DNA from: Blastococcus sp. TBT05-19
GTDB lineage: Bacteria > Actinomycetota > Actinomycetes > Mycobacteriales > Geodermatophilaceae
Assembly: GCF_003319095.1 (NCBI RefSeq)
Contig: NZ_QOHI01000006.1
Coordinates: 223,803-287,802 of the forward strand
Direction: 5' to 3'
DNA: 64,000 nt
Shown here: positions 25,284-34,654 of the stretch, one piece after another
Layout of the letters: each line of letters starts with the position of its first letter
Position numbering within the stretch: the first letter of the stretch is position 1
Made by a program: the position numbers and the translations under genes
Notes under the pieces: model-generated
The model's input: the letters and a program-made list of their open reading frames with translations, nothing else
Databases searched by the model: none
Told to the model about the DNA's origin: nothing

Positions 25284-26840
25284 GTGTCGAGCACGGACAA
25301 CCCCGGCCCCGGGGTGCAGCAGGACTCTCCGCCGGTTGCGGAGACCCCAGAGACGACCGTCCCCGAGGCGGCGCCCGAGACCGGGAGCCCCGACGCGGTG
25401 ACCCCCGCGGCCGGGACGCCGGAGGCGCCGACCCCCGCGGACGCCGCCCTCGCCGACCCCACGGAGGACGCGCCGGGAACCGCGGCTGCGGAAGGGGATG
25501 CGGCGGCCCCGACCCCGGCCCCCGCCCCGGTCCCGGCCCCCGCGCCGGTCCCGGCTCCCGGACCCGGCCCGCGGCCGAAGGGGAAGGCCCCCACTCCCGC
25601 CGCCCCCACGCCGCCGGTCGAGGCCGTCGTGAGCGACCCCACGCTGTGGGGCCGGGTCGACGACGAGGGCACCGTCTACGTCCGCACCGCCGAGGGCGAG
25701 CGGGCCGTGGGTTCCTGGCAGGCCGGCGACGCCGAGGCGGGGCTGGCCCACTACGGCCGCCGCTACGACGACATCGCCACCGAGGTCGCGCTGCTGGAGG
25801 CGCGTCTCAAGGCGCACACCGGCAACCCCGGCGAGATCAAGACCAAGGCCCAGCAGCTGGCCGAGTCGATCCCCACCGCCGCCGCCGTCGGCGACCTCGA
25901 CGGGCTCGCCGCCCGGGCGCGCGCCATGGTCGAGACCGCGGAGTCGGCCACCGCCGAGTTCCGCGCGGAGAAGGCCGCCGCCCGTGCCGCGCAGATCGCG
26001 CGCAAGGAGGCGCTGGCCGCCGAGGCGGAGCAGATCGCCGCGGAGTCGACGTCCTGGAAGGCCGCCGGCGACCGCCTCAAGGCCATCGTCGAGGAGTGGA
26101 AGACGATCCGCGGGATCGACCGCAAGACCGACGAGGCGCTGTGGACGCGGTTCGCCGCCGCCCGCGACGCCTTCGGTCGCCGCCGCGGCACCCACTTCGC
26201 CCAGCTCGACGCCCAGCGTGGTGAGACCCGCGCCGCCAAGCAGGAGCTCATCAAGGAGGCGCAGCGCCTCGCGACCTCCACCGACTGGGGCGCCACCAGC
26301 GCCGCCATGCGCTCGCTGATGGACCGCTGGAAGGCCGTGCCCCGCACCGGCCGCGAGGGCGACGACGACCTCTGGAAGGAGTTCCGCGCCGCCCAGGACG
26401 TCTTCTTCTCCGCCCGCGCCGAGCAGGACAAGGTGCGCGACGCCGAGCAGGTGGCCAACCAGCAGGCGAAGGAGGAGCTGCTCGCGGAGGCCGAGAAGCT
26501 CGACCCGTCCAAGGACCTGCGGGGCGCCCAGAACGCGCTGCGCAAGATCCAGGAGCGCTACGACGCCATCGGGCACGTGCCGCGCACCGTCATGCGCCAG
26601 CTCGAGGACCGGATGCAGGCCGTCGAGCAGAAGGTGCGCGGCGCCGCCGACGCCGGCCGGGTCCGCACCGCCCCGGAGAACCCGATGGTGACCTCGATGC
26701 GGGCCGCGGTGGCCAAGGCCGAGGAGCAGCTGGCCAAGGCCGAGGCCGCCGGCGACCAGCGGCGGATCGACGAGGCGAAGGCCAACCTGGCCACCCGCCA
26801 GGAGTGGCTGGCCGAGGCGGAGAAGTCCGCCCGCCGCTGA
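25284..26840 (+). CDS. DUF349-domain coiled-coil protein
   Basis: 518 residues. An N-terminal ~110-residue Pro/Ala/Glu-rich region includes a PAPAPVPAP repeat. A short beta domain (LWGRVDDEGTVYVRT to VGSWQAGD) follows, then three DUF349 repeats recognisable by W-K-x-[IV] patterns (WKAIVEEWKTIRGIDR-like, DRWKAVPRTGR, RYDAIGHVPR), ending in a long charged coiled coil. DUF349 proteins are of unknown function; the mycobacterial counterpart is Rv2731. The GTG at 25284 is chosen for the GACACT 7 nt before it; ATG 25260 is possible. Divergent from the LigB-like gene. Confidence 0.8.
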   Translation: MSSTDNPGPGVQQDSPPVAETPETTVPEAAPETGSPDAVTPAAGTPEAPTPADAALADPTEDAPGTAAAEGDAAAPTPAPAPVPAPAPVPAPGPGPRPKGKAPTPAAPTPPVEAVVSDPTLWGRVDDEGTVYVRTAEGERAVGSWQAGDAEAGLAHYGRRYDDIATEVALLEARLKAHTGNPGEIKTKAQQLAESIPTAAAVGDLDGLAARARAMVETAESATAEFRAEKAAARAAQIARKEALAAEAEQIAAESTSWKAAGDRLKAIVEEWKTIRGIDRKTDEALWTRFAAARDAFGRRRGTHFAQLDAQRGETRAAKQELIKEAQRLATSTDWGATSAAMRSLMDRWKAVPRTGREGDDDLWKEFRAAQDVFFSARAEQDKVRDAEQVANQQAKEELLAEAEKLDPSKDLRGAQNALRKIQERYDAIGHVPRTVMRQLEDRMQAVEQKVRGAADAGRVRTAPENPMVTSMRAAVAKAEEQLAKAEAAGDQRRIDEAKANLATRQEWLAEAEKSARR

Positions 26841-26854
26841 CCCGCGAACAGCGG

Positions 26855-26887
26855 AAAGGCCCCCGTCCGGTCCGGACGGGGGCCTTT
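26855..26887. terminator. bidirectional terminator between the DUF349 gene and miaB
   Basis: 16-bp perfect inverted repeat (26855-26870 and 26872-26887) with AAA/TTT ends, lying between the convergent stops and giving a short U run in both directions. Confidence 0.9.
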
Positions 26888-26894
26888 CTGCTGC

Positions 26895-28370
26895 TCAGCA
26901 GCCGGTGACCGCCGGCAACGGCTCGGGGATCCCGATCCGCGGCATCCCCAGCGAGACACCGGGCGTCGTCGGCCTCGTACCGGTCTCGCTCGCGTCACCG
27001 GCGCGGGTGCGCCGGTGCGACAGCAGGGCGCCGTCGGCGATGAGGTGGTGCGGCGCGGCCTCGGTGACCACGGTCTCGACGACGTCGCCGGGCCGGACGC
27101 CGTGCGCGTGGGTGAAGTGCACGAGCCGGCCGTCGCGGGAGCGGCCGGAGAGCCGGCCGCGCTGCGCGTCCTTGCTGCCCTCCCCCGCGGCCACGAGCAG
27201 CTCCACCTTCCGGCCGATCTGCGCGCGGTTCTCGTCCCAGCTGATCTCGTCCTGCAGGGCGGTCAGGCGCAGGTAGCGCTCCTGCACGACCTCCTTGGGC
27301 AGCTGGCCGTCCATCTCGGCGGCCGGCGTCCCGGGGCGCTTGGAGTACTGGAAGGTGAAGGCGCTGGCGAACCGCGCCCGCCGGACCACCTCGAGGGTCT
27401 GCTCGAAGTCGGCCTCGGTCTCCCCGGGGAAGCCCACGATGATGTCGGTGGTGATCGCGGCGTCGGGCATCGCGGCCCGCACCCGGTCGATGATCCCGAG
27501 GTAGCGGTCCTGCCGGTAGCCGCGGCGCATGCGCCGCAGCACGTCGTCGGACCCGCTCTGCAGCGGCATGTGCAGCTGGTGGCACACCGCCGGGGTCTCG
27601 GCCATCGCCTCGATCACGTCGTCGGTGAACTCGCGCGGGTGCGGGCTGGTGAAGCGCACCCGCTCCAGCCCCTCGATCGCACCCGTCGCCCGCAGCAGGT
27701 CGGCGAAGGCCCCGCGGTCACGGAACTCCACGCCGTAGGCGTTGACGTTCTGGCCGAGCAGGGTCACCTCGAGCACGCCCTGGTCCACCAGCGCCTGCAC
27801 CTCGGCGAGGATCTCGCCGGGCCGGCGGTCCTTCTCCTTGCCGCGCAGCGCCGGGACGATGCAGAACGTGCAGGTGTTGTTGCAGCCGACGCTGATGGAC
27901 ACCCAGCCGGAGTGGGCGGAGTCCCGCTTCGCCGGGAGCGTGGAGGGGAAGACCTCGAGGGACTCGACGATCTCGACCTGGGCCTCGGCGTTGTGCCGGG
28001 CGCGCTCGAGCAGGGCCGGCAGCGAGCCCACGTTGTGGGTGCCGAAGACGACGTCCACCCACGGCGCGCGCCGCACGATCTCCCCGCGGTCCTTCTGCGC
28101 CAGGCAGCCGCCGACGGCGACCTGCATCCCCGGCCGCGCGTCCTTGACCGGCCGCAGGTGGCCGAGATTGCCGTACAGGCGGTTGTCGGCGTTCTCGCGG
28201 ACGGCGCAGGTGTTCAGGACGACGACGTCGGCGTCGTCCCCCTCCGCCGCGGCGGTGTAGCCGGCCGCTTCCAGCAGGCCGGACAGGCGCTCGGAGTCGT
28301 GCACGTTCATCTGGCACCCGTACGTGCGCACGCGGTAGGTGCGCGGGGCTGCCTCAAGCTCGGTTCCCAT
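26895..28370 (-). CDS. miaB: tRNA-2-methylthio-N6-dimethylallyladenosine synthase
   Basis: Radical-SAM methylthiotransferase that adds the 2-methylthio group to i6A37 in tRNA. 491 residues: an N-terminal UPF0004 domain with the second-cluster cysteines ([23 protein letters not shown]), the radical-SAM CxxxCxxC (GCNNTCTFC), and a C-terminal TRAM domain ([13 protein letters not shown] on). The tail after about residue 455 is Thr/Pro-rich and not conserved. ATG at 28370; TACCCT lies 10 nt upstream on the minus strand as a possible -10 with a very short leader. It diverges from the glu transporter operon. Confidence 0.96.
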   Translation of the reverse strand: MGTELEAAPRTYRVRTYGCQMNVHDSERLSGLLEAAGYTAAAEGDDADVVVLNTCAVRENADNRLYGNLGHLRPVKDARPGMQVAVGGCLAQKDRGEIVRRAPWVDVVFGTHNVGSLPALLERARHNAEAQVEIVESLEVFPSTLPAKRDSAHSGWVSISVGCNNTCTFCIVPALRGKEKDRRPGEILAEVQALVDQGVLEVTLLGQNVNAYGVEFRDRGAFADLLRATGAIEGLERVRFTSPHPREFTDDVIEAMAETPAVCHQLHMPLQSGSDDVLRRMRRGYRQDRYLGIIDRVRAAMPDAAITTDIIVGFPGETEADFEQTLEVVRRARFASAFTFQYSKRPGTPAAEMDGQLPKEVVQERYLRLTALQDEISWDENRAQIGRKVELLVAAGEGSKDAQRGRLSGRSRDGRLVHFTHAHGVRPGDVVETVVTEAAPHHLIADGALLSHRRTRAGDASETGTRPTTPGVSLGMPRIGIPEPLPAVTGC

Positions 28371-28478
28371 GACGACGTCGAGGGTACGGCGCGGCCTTCG
28401 TTCACCCGTCCGATCGGTAACGGCGGGTTCGTTACGCCTTCGTGATCCCACCGTGCGGGATCCGCGACGATCCGCCCT

Positions 28479-28484
28479 TAGGGT
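28479..28484 (+). promoter_or_regulatory. -10 element TAGGGT, leaderless start of gluA
   Basis: TAGGGT, 7 nt (CACCCGG), then GTG at 28492; no purine-rich ribosome site. Confidence 0.6.
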
Positions 28485-28491
28485 CACCCGG

Positions 28492-29247
28492 GTGACCAGC
28501 CGTACGAACGGAGAGCCTCTCGTCCGCCTGGCCGGCGTCAACAAGTGGTTCGGCGAACTGCACGTCCTGCAGGACATCGACCTCGCGATCGACCGCGGCG
28601 AGGTCGTGGTCGTCATCGGGCCGTCCGGCTCGGGCAAGTCGACGCTGTGCCGCACGATCAACCGGCTCGAGGCGATCGACAAGGGCGAGATCACCATCGA
28701 CGGCCAGCGGCTGCCCGAGGAGGGCAAGGAGCTGGCCCGCCTGCGCAGCGACGTCGGCATGGTGTTCCAGAGCTTCAACCTCTTCGCGCACAAGACGATC
28801 CTCGAGAACGTCATGCTCGGCCCGATCAAGGTGCGCAAGCAGTCGAAGGGCGACGCCCAGAAGCGGGCCCGCGAACTGCTCGACCGCGTGGGCGTCGGGG
28901 CGCAGGCCGACAAGTACCCGGCACAGCTCTCCGGTGGCCAGCAGCAGCGCGTCGCGATCGCCCGCGCGCTGGCGATGGACCCCAAGGTGATGCTCTTCGA
29001 CGAGCCCACCTCGGCGCTCGACCCCGAGATGATCAACGAGGTCCTCGACGTGATGACCTCGCTGGCCCGCGACGGCATGACGATGATCGTCGTCACGCAC
29101 GAGATGGGCTTCGCCCGCCGTGCGGCCAACCGGGTCGTCTTCATGGACGGCGGCCGCATCGTCGAGTCCGCCGAGCCCGAGACCTTCTTCACCAACCCGA
29201 CGTCGGATCGGGCCAAGGACTTCCTGTCCAAGATCCTCAACCACTGA
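28492..29247 (+). CDS. gluA: glutamate-type polar amino-acid ABC transporter, ATP-binding protein
   Basis: Cytosolic ATPase of the import system. 251 residues with Walker A (GPSGSGKST), Q-loop (VFQSFNLF), signature LSGGQQQR, Walker B ([11 protein letters not shown]) and H-loop (VVTHEMGF), all intact. First gene of gluABCD, a cluster found at this position beside miaB and recX-recA in many actinobacteria. The GTG start follows a TAGGGT -10 by 7 nt. Amino-acid specificity (glutamate or another polar residue) is inferred from context. Confidence 0.93.
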   Translation: MTSRTNGEPLVRLAGVNKWFGELHVLQDIDLAIDRGEVVVVIGPSGSGKSTLCRTINRLEAIDKGEITIDGQRLPEEGKELARLRSDVGMVFQSFNLFAHKTILENVMLGPIKVRKQSKGDAQKRARELLDRVGVGAQADKYPAQLSGGQQQRVAIARALAMDPKVMLFDEPTSALDPEMINEVLDVMTSLARDGMTMIVVTHEMGFARRAANRVVFMDGGRIVESAEPETFFTNPTSDRAKDFLSKILNH

Positions 29248-29264
29248 CCCTGAAGGGATCACCC

Positions 29265-30155
29265 ATGCGCATCACCCGTTACGCCGCCGGCATCGCCGCC
29301 GCCGGCCTGCTGCTGGCCGGCTGTGCCAGCGAGGCCGGCAACCAGGCCCAGGACGACGCCGAGGAGACCACGGCCCAGGTCGAGGAGGTCGAGTTCCCCG
29401 AGGGTTCGACCATGGCCGAGATCGTCGAGGCCGGTGAGCTCCGCGTCGGCACCAAGATCGACCAGCCCGGATTCGGCCTGGCCAACACCGCCGGCGACCC
29501 CGAGGGCTTCGACGTCGAGATGGCGAAGCTGATCGCGTCGAAGATGGGCCTCACCGAGGACCAGATCACCTTCACCGAGACGGTGTCGGCCAACCGCGAG
29601 CCCTTCCTGCAGGAGGGCCGGGTGGACATGGTCGTGGCCACCTACACGATCAACGACAAGCGCAAGGAACTGATCGACTTCGCCGGGCCGTACTACGTGG
29701 CCGGGCAGGACATCATGGTCGCCGCCGGCAACCCGGAGAACATCGAGGGCCCCGAGGACCTGGCCGGCAAGACCGTCTGCTCGGTCGAGGGCTCGACCCC
29801 GGCGGAGAACATCCGCACCAGCTACCCCGAGGCCGAGCTGGTCCTCTACGACGCCTACTCCAAGTGCGCCGACGACCTGCGCAACGGCAACGTGGACGCC
29901 GTCACGACCGACAACGTCATCCTGACCGGCTTCGTCGCCGGTGCGCCGGACGCCTTCGAGCTGGTCGGCAACCCGTTCACCGAGGAGCCCTACGGCATCG
30001 GCGTCCCCAAGGGCCAGGACGACTTCCGCGACTTCATCAACGACGTGCTCGAGGAGTCCTTCGAGGACGGCACCTGGGCCGAGGCCTGGGACAGCACGGC
30101 GGGCGCGATCACCGGCCAGGAGGCTCCCGAGCCGCCGGCGGTCAACCGCTACTGA
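29265..30155 (+). CDS. gluB: amino-acid ABC transporter substrate-binding lipoprotein
   Basis: Extracytoplasmic receptor anchored by lipid at Cys20 (lipobox LLAGC). 296 residues of the SBP_bac_3 family: GELRVGTKIDQPGF, then PEGFDVEMAKLIASKMG, REPFLQEGRVDMVVATYTI and FAGPYYVAGQDIMV, which form the two ligand-binding lobes. An acidic linker follows the lipobox. ATG 17 nt after the gluA stop, with GAAGGGA before it. A hairpin at 30167-30206 separates it from the permease genes. Confidence 0.93.
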   Translation: MRITRYAAGIAAAGLLLAGCASEAGNQAQDDAEETTAQVEEVEFPEGSTMAEIVEAGELRVGTKIDQPGFGLANTAGDPEGFDVEMAKLIASKMGLTEDQITFTETVSANREPFLQEGRVDMVVATYTINDKRKELIDFAGPYYVAGQDIMVAAGNPENIEGPEDLAGKTVCSVEGSTPAENIRTSYPEAELVLYDAYSKCADDLRNGNVDAVTTDNVILTGFVAGAPDAFELVGNPFTEEPYGIGVPKGQDDFRDFINDVLEESFEDGTWAEAWDSTAGAITGQEAPEPPAVNRY

Positions 30156-30166
30156 TCCCGCGCAGC

Positions 30167-30206
30167 TGACGGCGGGGGTGGCCGGTTCCGGTCGCCCCCG
30201 CCGTCA
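30167..30206 (+). terminator. attenuator-like hairpin between gluB and gluC
   Basis: 12-bp perfect stem (30167-30178 and 30195-30206), 11 nt after the gluB stop. Such structures usually let the binding protein be made in excess over the permeases. Confidence 0.6.
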
Positions 30207-30254
30207 CGCACGTCACCCGCACACGAACCGGACGAGGAGCACCCGAGGAGCGCC

Positions 30255-30905
30255 ATGGAGTTCCTGAGCGAGAACTGGGGACTGATCCAGTCCGCCTTCC
30301 TCACCACCTTGTCCCTGGCGGTGGTCAGCGGCATCTGCGCCCTGCTGCTGGGCACGGTGCTGGCCGCGATGCGGGTCAGCCCCATCCCGGCCCTGCGCGG
30401 CCTCGCCACGTTCTACGTCGAGATCTTCCGCAACACCCCGCTCACGGTGGTGTTCTTCTTCCTGGTCTTCGGCCTGGTCTACGTCGACGTGCAGTTCCCG
30501 AGCCGGTTCATCGCGGCGGTGGCGGCGCTGGCGCTGTACACCGCGGCGTTCGTCTGCGAGGCGCTGCGGTCCGGGATCAACGCCGTGCCGGCCGGGCAGG
30601 CCGAGGCCGCCCGCGCGCTCGGCCTGGACTTCCGGCAGAGCCTGACGACGGTCGTGCTCCCCCAGGCCTTCCGCACCGTGGTCCCGCCGCTGGGCAACGT
30701 GTGGATCGCCCTGGCGAAGAACACCTCGATCGCCGCGGGCTTCGCCGTCACCGACCTCACCGCTCTCCTGCAGCGATTGGCCAACGCCAACGCCGACCAG
30801 CTGCTCCTGGTCTTCGCCGCCGTGGTCCTCGGCTACCTGGTGATCACGCTGCCCTCCGCCTACGGCATCAGCGTGCTCGAGCGCCGGCTGGCGATCGTCC
30901 GATGA
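30255..30905 (+). CDS. gluC: amino-acid ABC transporter permease
   Basis: 216-residue HisM-type inner-membrane permease with about five helices and the EAA loop contacting the ATPase (EAARALGLDFRQSLTTVVLPQAFR). It forms the channel with GluD. ATG with GAGGAG 8 nt upstream. Its stop overlaps the gluD start (ATGA). Confidence 0.93.
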   Translation: MEFLSENWGLIQSAFLTTLSLAVVSGICALLLGTVLAAMRVSPIPALRGLATFYVEIFRNTPLTVVFFFLVFGLVYVDVQFPSRFIAAVAALALYTAAFVCEALRSGINAVPAGQAEAARALGLDFRQSLTTVVLPQAFRTVVPPLGNVWIALAKNTSIAAGFAVTDLTALLQRLANANADQLLLVFAAVVLGYLVITLPSAYGISVLERRLAIVR

Positions 30906-31795
30906 GCGCGTCGGTCCTCTTCGACGTCCCCGGCCCCCGCGGCCGGCGGCGGCAGCGCATCGGCAGCGTCGTCGGCGCCCTGGTGGTGCTGGCCCTGGTG
31001 GGCCTGGCCGCCTGGCGGCTGGGCGCCAACGGGCAGCTGGACCCGAGCCGGTGGGCGATCCTCTTCGACGCCCGCACCAACGTGCCGCAGCGGCTGCTCG
31101 AAGCACTGCTCAACACCCTCGAGGTGGCCGCCGTCGGCATGGTCGCCGCGACGGTCCTCGGCGCCTTCCTGGCGGTCGGCCGGCTCTCCGACCACGCCTG
31201 GGTCCGCATTCCGGTGGCCGCGGTCATCGAGTTCTTCCGCGCCGTCCCGCTGCTCGTGCTGATCCTGTTCTGCTTCCTCTTCCTGCCGCGCACCGGGATC
31301 TCGATCAGCGCGTTCGGAGCGCTGGCGCTCGGCCTGACGCTCTACAACATGGCCGTGCTGGCCGAGATCATCCGCGCCGGCATCCTGTCGGTGGACCGCG
31401 GCCAGAGCGAGGCCGCGTACGCGGTGGGCATGCGCAAGTGGCAGGTGATGACCTTCATCCTCGTGCCGCAGGCGGTGCGCCGGATGCTGCCGGTGCTCAT
31501 CGCCCAGCTCGTCGTCCTGCTCAAGGACAGCTCGCTCGGCTTCATCGTCGGGTACCTGGAGCTCCTCCGGACCGCACGCAGCCTGGTGGAGACGCTGAAC
31601 TTCCAGTTCGGGCCGATCTACACCTTCCAGCTCTACGTCGCCGCGGCGGTCGTCTACATCCTCGTGAACCTGCTCCTGTCCTGGCTGGCCCGGGTCGTGG
31701 AGCGGCGCACCGGTCGCAGCACGAAGGCCGCGGCCACGACGGAAGCGAAGCTGCCCGCCGACGTCCAGATGGGCGGGGGCGGCGGCACCGTCTGA
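30902..31795 (+). CDS. gluD: amino-acid ABC transporter permease
   Basis: 297-residue second permease, with an N-terminal basic tail (RGRRRQR), five to six helices, EAA loop (EAAYAVGMRKWQVMTFILVPQAVR) and a C-terminal cytosolic extension ending in a Gly-rich run. The ATG overlaps the gluC stop by 4 nt. Last gene of the cluster; an inverted repeat follows at 31802-31860. Confidence 0.93.
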   Translation: MSASVLFDVPGPRGRRRQRIGSVVGALVVLALVGLAAWRLGANGQLDPSRWAILFDARTNVPQRLLEALLNTLEVAAVGMVAATVLGAFLAVGRLSDHAWVRIPVAAVIEFFRAVPLLVLILFCFLFLPRTGISISAFGALALGLTLYNMAVLAEIIRAGILSVDRGQSEAAYAVGMRKWQVMTFILVPQAVRRMLPVLIAQLVVLLKDSSLGFIVGYLELLRTARSLVETLNFQFGPIYTFQLYVAAAVVYILVNLLLSWLARVVERRTGRSTKAAATTEAKLPADVQMGGGGGTV

Positions 31796-31801
31796 CCGGG
31801 C

Positions 31802-31860
31802 CCGCGGTCCCCTCCGACTCAGCCGTCCCATCCGGGCGCGCCGGTCGGGAGGGACCGCGG
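31802..31860 (+). terminator. possible gluABCD terminator
   Basis: 10-bp perfect inverted repeat (31802-31811 and 31851-31860) with a 39-nt internal segment; 6 nt after the gluD stop. The long loop lowers confidence. Confidence 0.35.
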
Positions 31861-31863
31861 TCG

Positions 31864-32364
31864 GTGGCGAGACTCGTCGTCACGATGGAGACGACGCACA
31901 CGGCGGGACGCCGCATCTTGCCCCCGGTCCCCCGGACCGCTGTCGAGGCGGTTCCCGGGCGGGACCTCGAGCCGGCCATCGACCTTCCCGCCGGCACCAC
32001 CCTGGGCGGCACGGCGCTCGTCGACGCCGGGCAGCAGTTCGTCACCCGGCTGCGCGCCGCCGCTCCGACCCTGGCCGCGGCGGCCGGCGCCCGCAGCGCC
32101 GTCGTGCGCGAGGTCGTCCCGCCGGCCCGGCACCGCCGCGCGCGCTGCCGGCTGGTGCTGCGCTTCGCCGACGGCGTCGAGACCGACCGGACCTTCCTCG
32201 GGGAGCGCCGTCGCCCGGGGACGACGGACCCGAACGCCCTGGACGCCGACGTGGCCGACTGGCTGCGCGCGGGCTCCCCGCAGGAGCCGGCCTGGCTCAT
32301 CGCCGACGCCGACGCACCCGACGGGGTCGCCGTGGACATCACGGCCTGGCTCGCTCGCGCGTGA
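31864..32364 (+). CDS. small soluble protein of unknown function
   Basis: 166 residues, no signal peptide or membrane helix. The N-terminal half is Ala-rich and helical; the C-terminal half (RCRLVLRFADGVETDRTFLGE to VAVDITAWLARA) looks like a small alpha/beta domain. Family not recognised. The GTG at 31864 is preceded by GGGAGGGA at about 10 nt; ATG 31885 is an alternative. Coding support: one long open frame with strong third-position GC, between gluD and a small membrane-protein gene on the same strand. Confidence 0.5.
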   Translation: MARLVVTMETTHTAGRRILPPVPRTAVEAVPGRDLEPAIDLPAGTTLGGTALVDAGQQFVTRLRAAAPTLAAAAGARSAVVREVVPPARHRRARCRLVLRFADGVETDRTFLGERRRPGTTDPNALDADVADWLRAGSPQEPAWLIADADAPDGVAVDITAWLARA

Positions 32365-32393
32365 GCCCCGCCCGCAGTCAGGAGACGAACGAC

Positions 32394-32759
32394 ATGGCAA
32401 CCGGTCCGGTGGCGCCTCGGGACAGCGCTCGAGGCGCGCGCGGCCTCGGCGCCGCCCTGGTGAGCGGTCTCGTCGTCGCCTACCCGCTGGCGTGGATGGC
32501 GAGCATCGCCCATGCGGAGTTCAGCGGTTGCTGGCTGAGCTGCGGAGGCGACCCGCGGCCCGCCTCCGGGCTCGCCTGGTCGGTGGTCGTGGCAGTGCTG
32601 CTGGCCGTCCCGCTCGCGTCAGGTCTGGCCGTCGCGCGCGTGCGGTCGTGGGGAGCCTGGACCGTCGGCGTGCTGCTCGTGCTCGGCACCACCGCGGCAT
32701 GGGCAGCCTTCTCGCTCGCCCCGGGCAACGCCGACTTCTTCGTGGGCCTCGGCGGCTGA
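32394..32759 (+). CDS. small membrane protein of unknown function
   Basis: 121 residues with three hydrophobic helices (LGAALVSGLVVAYPLAWMA, SVVVAVLLAVPLASGLAVA, WTVGVLLVLGTTAAWAAFS) and a short Cys-containing loop (GCWLSCGG) between the first two, probably extracytoplasmic. The ATG at 32394 has AGGAGACG upstream. No family recognised. It ends 13 nt before the convergent recX stop, with no terminator in between. Confidence 0.6.
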   Translation: MATGPVAPRDSARGARGLGAALVSGLVVAYPLAWMASIAHAEFSGCWLSCGGDPRPASGLAWSVVVAVLLAVPLASGLAVARVRSWGAWTVGVLLVLGTTAAWAAFSLAPGNADFFVGLGG

Positions 32760-32772
32760 TCGCGCTCGCCGG

Positions 32773-33414
32773 TCAGGGCAGCGCGCTCTCCTCGTCGAAC
32801 TCCGGGAACGCCTCGTCCCCCTCATCGGCGACGTCGGCCTCGTCGAGCACCTCGCGGACGACGGCCGCAGCCAGGCCCCCGTTGTAGCCCTTGCGGGCGA
32901 GCATCCCCATGAGCCGCCGGGTCGCGGTGGCCCGGTCGAGCCTGCTCATGGAGCCGGCCCGCCGCTCGACGAGCTTCCGGGCAGCCGCGCGCTCGTCGTC
33001 GTCGTCGACCTGCTCGACCGCTTCGGCGGCCACCTCAGGGTCGACGCCCTTGGCCCGGAGCTCGGAGGAGAGCGCCCGCCGGGCCAGGCCACGGCCGGCC
33101 TGGCGGCTGCTCACCCAGGCGCGGGCGAAGGCCGCGTCGTCGATCAGCCCGACCTCGGTGAACCGGTCGAGCACGGCGGTCGCGGCGTCCTCGGGGATGT
33201 CGCGGCTCTCCAGCAGCTCGGCGAGCTGCTGACGCGTCTTGGGCGCCCCGGTCAGGGCCCGCAGGCAGAGCCCGCGGGCCACCGACTCGGGGTCCTCGAC
33301 GGTCCCGGTGGCGACGTCCGAGGTCAGGGGATCGTCGCCACCGGAGGGCCGCTTCCGCCGGCCGCCCCCGAAGCCTCCGGGGGCACGCCGACGGTTCTGC
33401 GGACGGTCGTCCAC
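32773..33414 (-). CDS. recX: RecA regulatory protein RecX
   Basis: Binds RecA filaments and limits recombinase activity. 213 residues: a disordered Arg/Gly N-terminus, then the three RecX helical repeats (ARGLCLRALTGAPKTRQQLAELL; AFARAWVSSRQAGRGLARRAL; RLMGMLARKGYNGGLAAAVVREVL) and an acidic tail. The GTG start is 7 nt after the recA stop, so recA-recX are cotranscribed and probably translationally coupled, sharing damage induction. Confidence 0.93.
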   Translation of the reverse strand: MDDRPQNRRRAPGGFGGGRRKRPSGGDDPLTSDVATGTVEDPESVARGLCLRALTGAPKTRQQLAELLESRDIPEDAATAVLDRFTEVGLIDDAAFARAWVSSRQAGRGLARRALSSELRAKGVDPEVAAEAVEQVDDDDERAAARKLVERRAGSMSRLDRATATRRLMGMLARKGYNGGLAAAVVREVLDEADVADEGDEAFPEFDEESALP

Positions 33415-33421
33415 CCGCGAC

Positions 33422-34459
33422 TCAGAAGTCGGGGGCGTCGACCGGCGCCGGGGCGTCCAGCGTGGCGCCGATGCCCAGCTTCTCCTTGACCCGCTTCTCG
33501 ATCTCGTCGGCGAGGTCCGGGTTGTCCTTCAGGAAGTTGCGGACGTTCTCCTTGCCCTGACCGAGCTGGTCGCCCTCGTACGTGTACCAGGCGCCGGACT
33601 TCTTCACGATGCCCTGCTCGACACCGGCGTCGACGATGCCACCCTCGCGGCTGAAGCCCTGACCCCAGAGGATGTCGAGCTCGGCCTGCTTGAACGGCGC
33701 GGCCACCTTGTTCTTGACGACCTTGATGCGGGTGCGGCTGCCGATCGCGTCGGTGCCCTGCTTGAGGGTCTCGATGCGGCGGACGTCGAGACGGACCGAG
33801 GAGTAGAACTTCAGCGCGCGACCACCGGTGGTGACCTCGGGCGAGCCGTAGACGACGCCCACCTTCTCGCGCAGCTGGTTGATGAAGATCGCCGTCGTCC
33901 CGGAGTTGTTCAGCGCACCGGTGATCTTGCGCAGCGCCTGGCTCATCAGGCGGGCCTGCAGACCGACGTGGCTGTCACCCATCTCGCCCTCGATCTCGGC
34001 GCGGGGCACGAGGGCCGCCACGGAGTCGATGACGATGATGTCGAGCGCGCCGGACCGGATCAGCATGTCGGCGATCTCCAGCGCCTGCTCACCGGTGTCG
34101 GGCTGGCTGACCAGCAGCGCGTCGGTGTCGACGCCGATCGCCCGGGCGTACTCGGGGTCGAGCGCGTGCTCCGCGTCGATGAAGGCGGCGATGCCGCCGT
34201 TGGCCTGGGCGTTGGCGACCGCGTGCAGGGCGACGGTCGTCTTACCGGAGGACTCCGGGCCGTAGACCTCGATGACGCGACCGCGCGGCAGGCCACCGAT
34301 GCCCAGCGCGATGTCGAGGGCGATCGAACCGGTCGGGATGACCTTGATCGGCTGCGCGGCGTTGTCGCCCAGGCGCATGACCGAGCCCTTGCCGAACTGC
34401 TTGTCGATCTGGGCGAGGGCCATGTCGAGGGCCTTGTCGCGGTCGAGCGTTGCTGCCAT
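33422..34459 (-). CDS. recA: recombinase RecA
   Basis: Strand-exchange recombinase and LexA coprotease. 345 residues, full length, with Walker A GPESSGKT (67-74), the conserved [10 protein letters not shown] region and the L1/L2 DNA-binding loops. There is no intein, unlike M. tuberculosis RecA. ATG at 34459 with GAAGGTGA upstream. Upstream lie a RecA-NDp-type promoter (34500-34522) and a LexA box (34580-34595), so both SOS and LexA-independent damage control are expected. Confidence 0.98.
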   Translation of the reverse strand: MAATLDRDKALDMALAQIDKQFGKGSVMRLGDNAAQPIKVIPTGSIALDIALGIGGLPRGRVIEVYGPESSGKTTVALHAVANAQANGGIAAFIDAEHALDPEYARAIGVDTDALLVSQPDTGEQALEIADMLIRSGALDIIVIDSVAALVPRAEIEGEMGDSHVGLQARLMSQALRKITGALNNSGTTAIFINQLREKVGVVYGSPEVTTGGRALKFYSSVRLDVRRIETLKQGTDAIGSRTRIKVVKNKVAAPFKQAELDILWGQGFSREGGIVDAGVEQGIVKKSGAWYTYEGDQLGQGKENVRNFLKDNPDLADEIEKRVKEKLGIGATLDAPAPVDAPDF

Positions 34460-34499
34460 GGTGCGTCACCTTCGGTTCACGGGAAGCGGGTCGGGTCCG

Positions 34500-34522
34500 A
34501 CGCTAGGGCGAGGCACCGACAG
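34500..34522 (-). promoter_or_regulatory. RecA-NDp-type promoter of recA
   Basis: On the minus strand CTGTCGGTG (34514-34522), 8 nt, TAGCGT (34500-34505): eight of nine -35 positions and the whole -10 match TTGTCRGTG-N8-TAnnnT. Predicted leader about 33 nt. Confidence 0.75.
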
Positions 34523-34579
34523 TTTTCGGATTCCGGGCGGCCTGTGGAGCAACGGTCGCCCTGTGGACGCCACAGTAGG

Positions 34580-34595
34580 CCGAACACGTGTTCGA
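34580..34595. promoter_or_regulatory. LexA (SOS) box upstream of recA
   Basis: CCGAAC ACGT GTTCGA, one mismatch to TCGAAC-N4-GTTCGA; about 120 bp before the recA start and upstream of the RecA-NDp element, so a second LexA-controlled start may exist. Confidence 0.8.
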
Positions 34596-34654
34596 TCGCC
34601 AGGCCGACACGCCACGAGTCACAGCAGCACCACGCGGACCCCGCCGCGGGGAGC

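Noticed and set aside
25480..25580. Short tandem repeat resembling a CRISPR or minisatellite
   Set aside because: It encodes the Pro/Ala/Val-rich segment of the DUF349 protein in frame; there are no spacers.
33422..34459. Possible RecA intein
   Set aside because: RecA is an uninterrupted 345 residues with all motifs in register.
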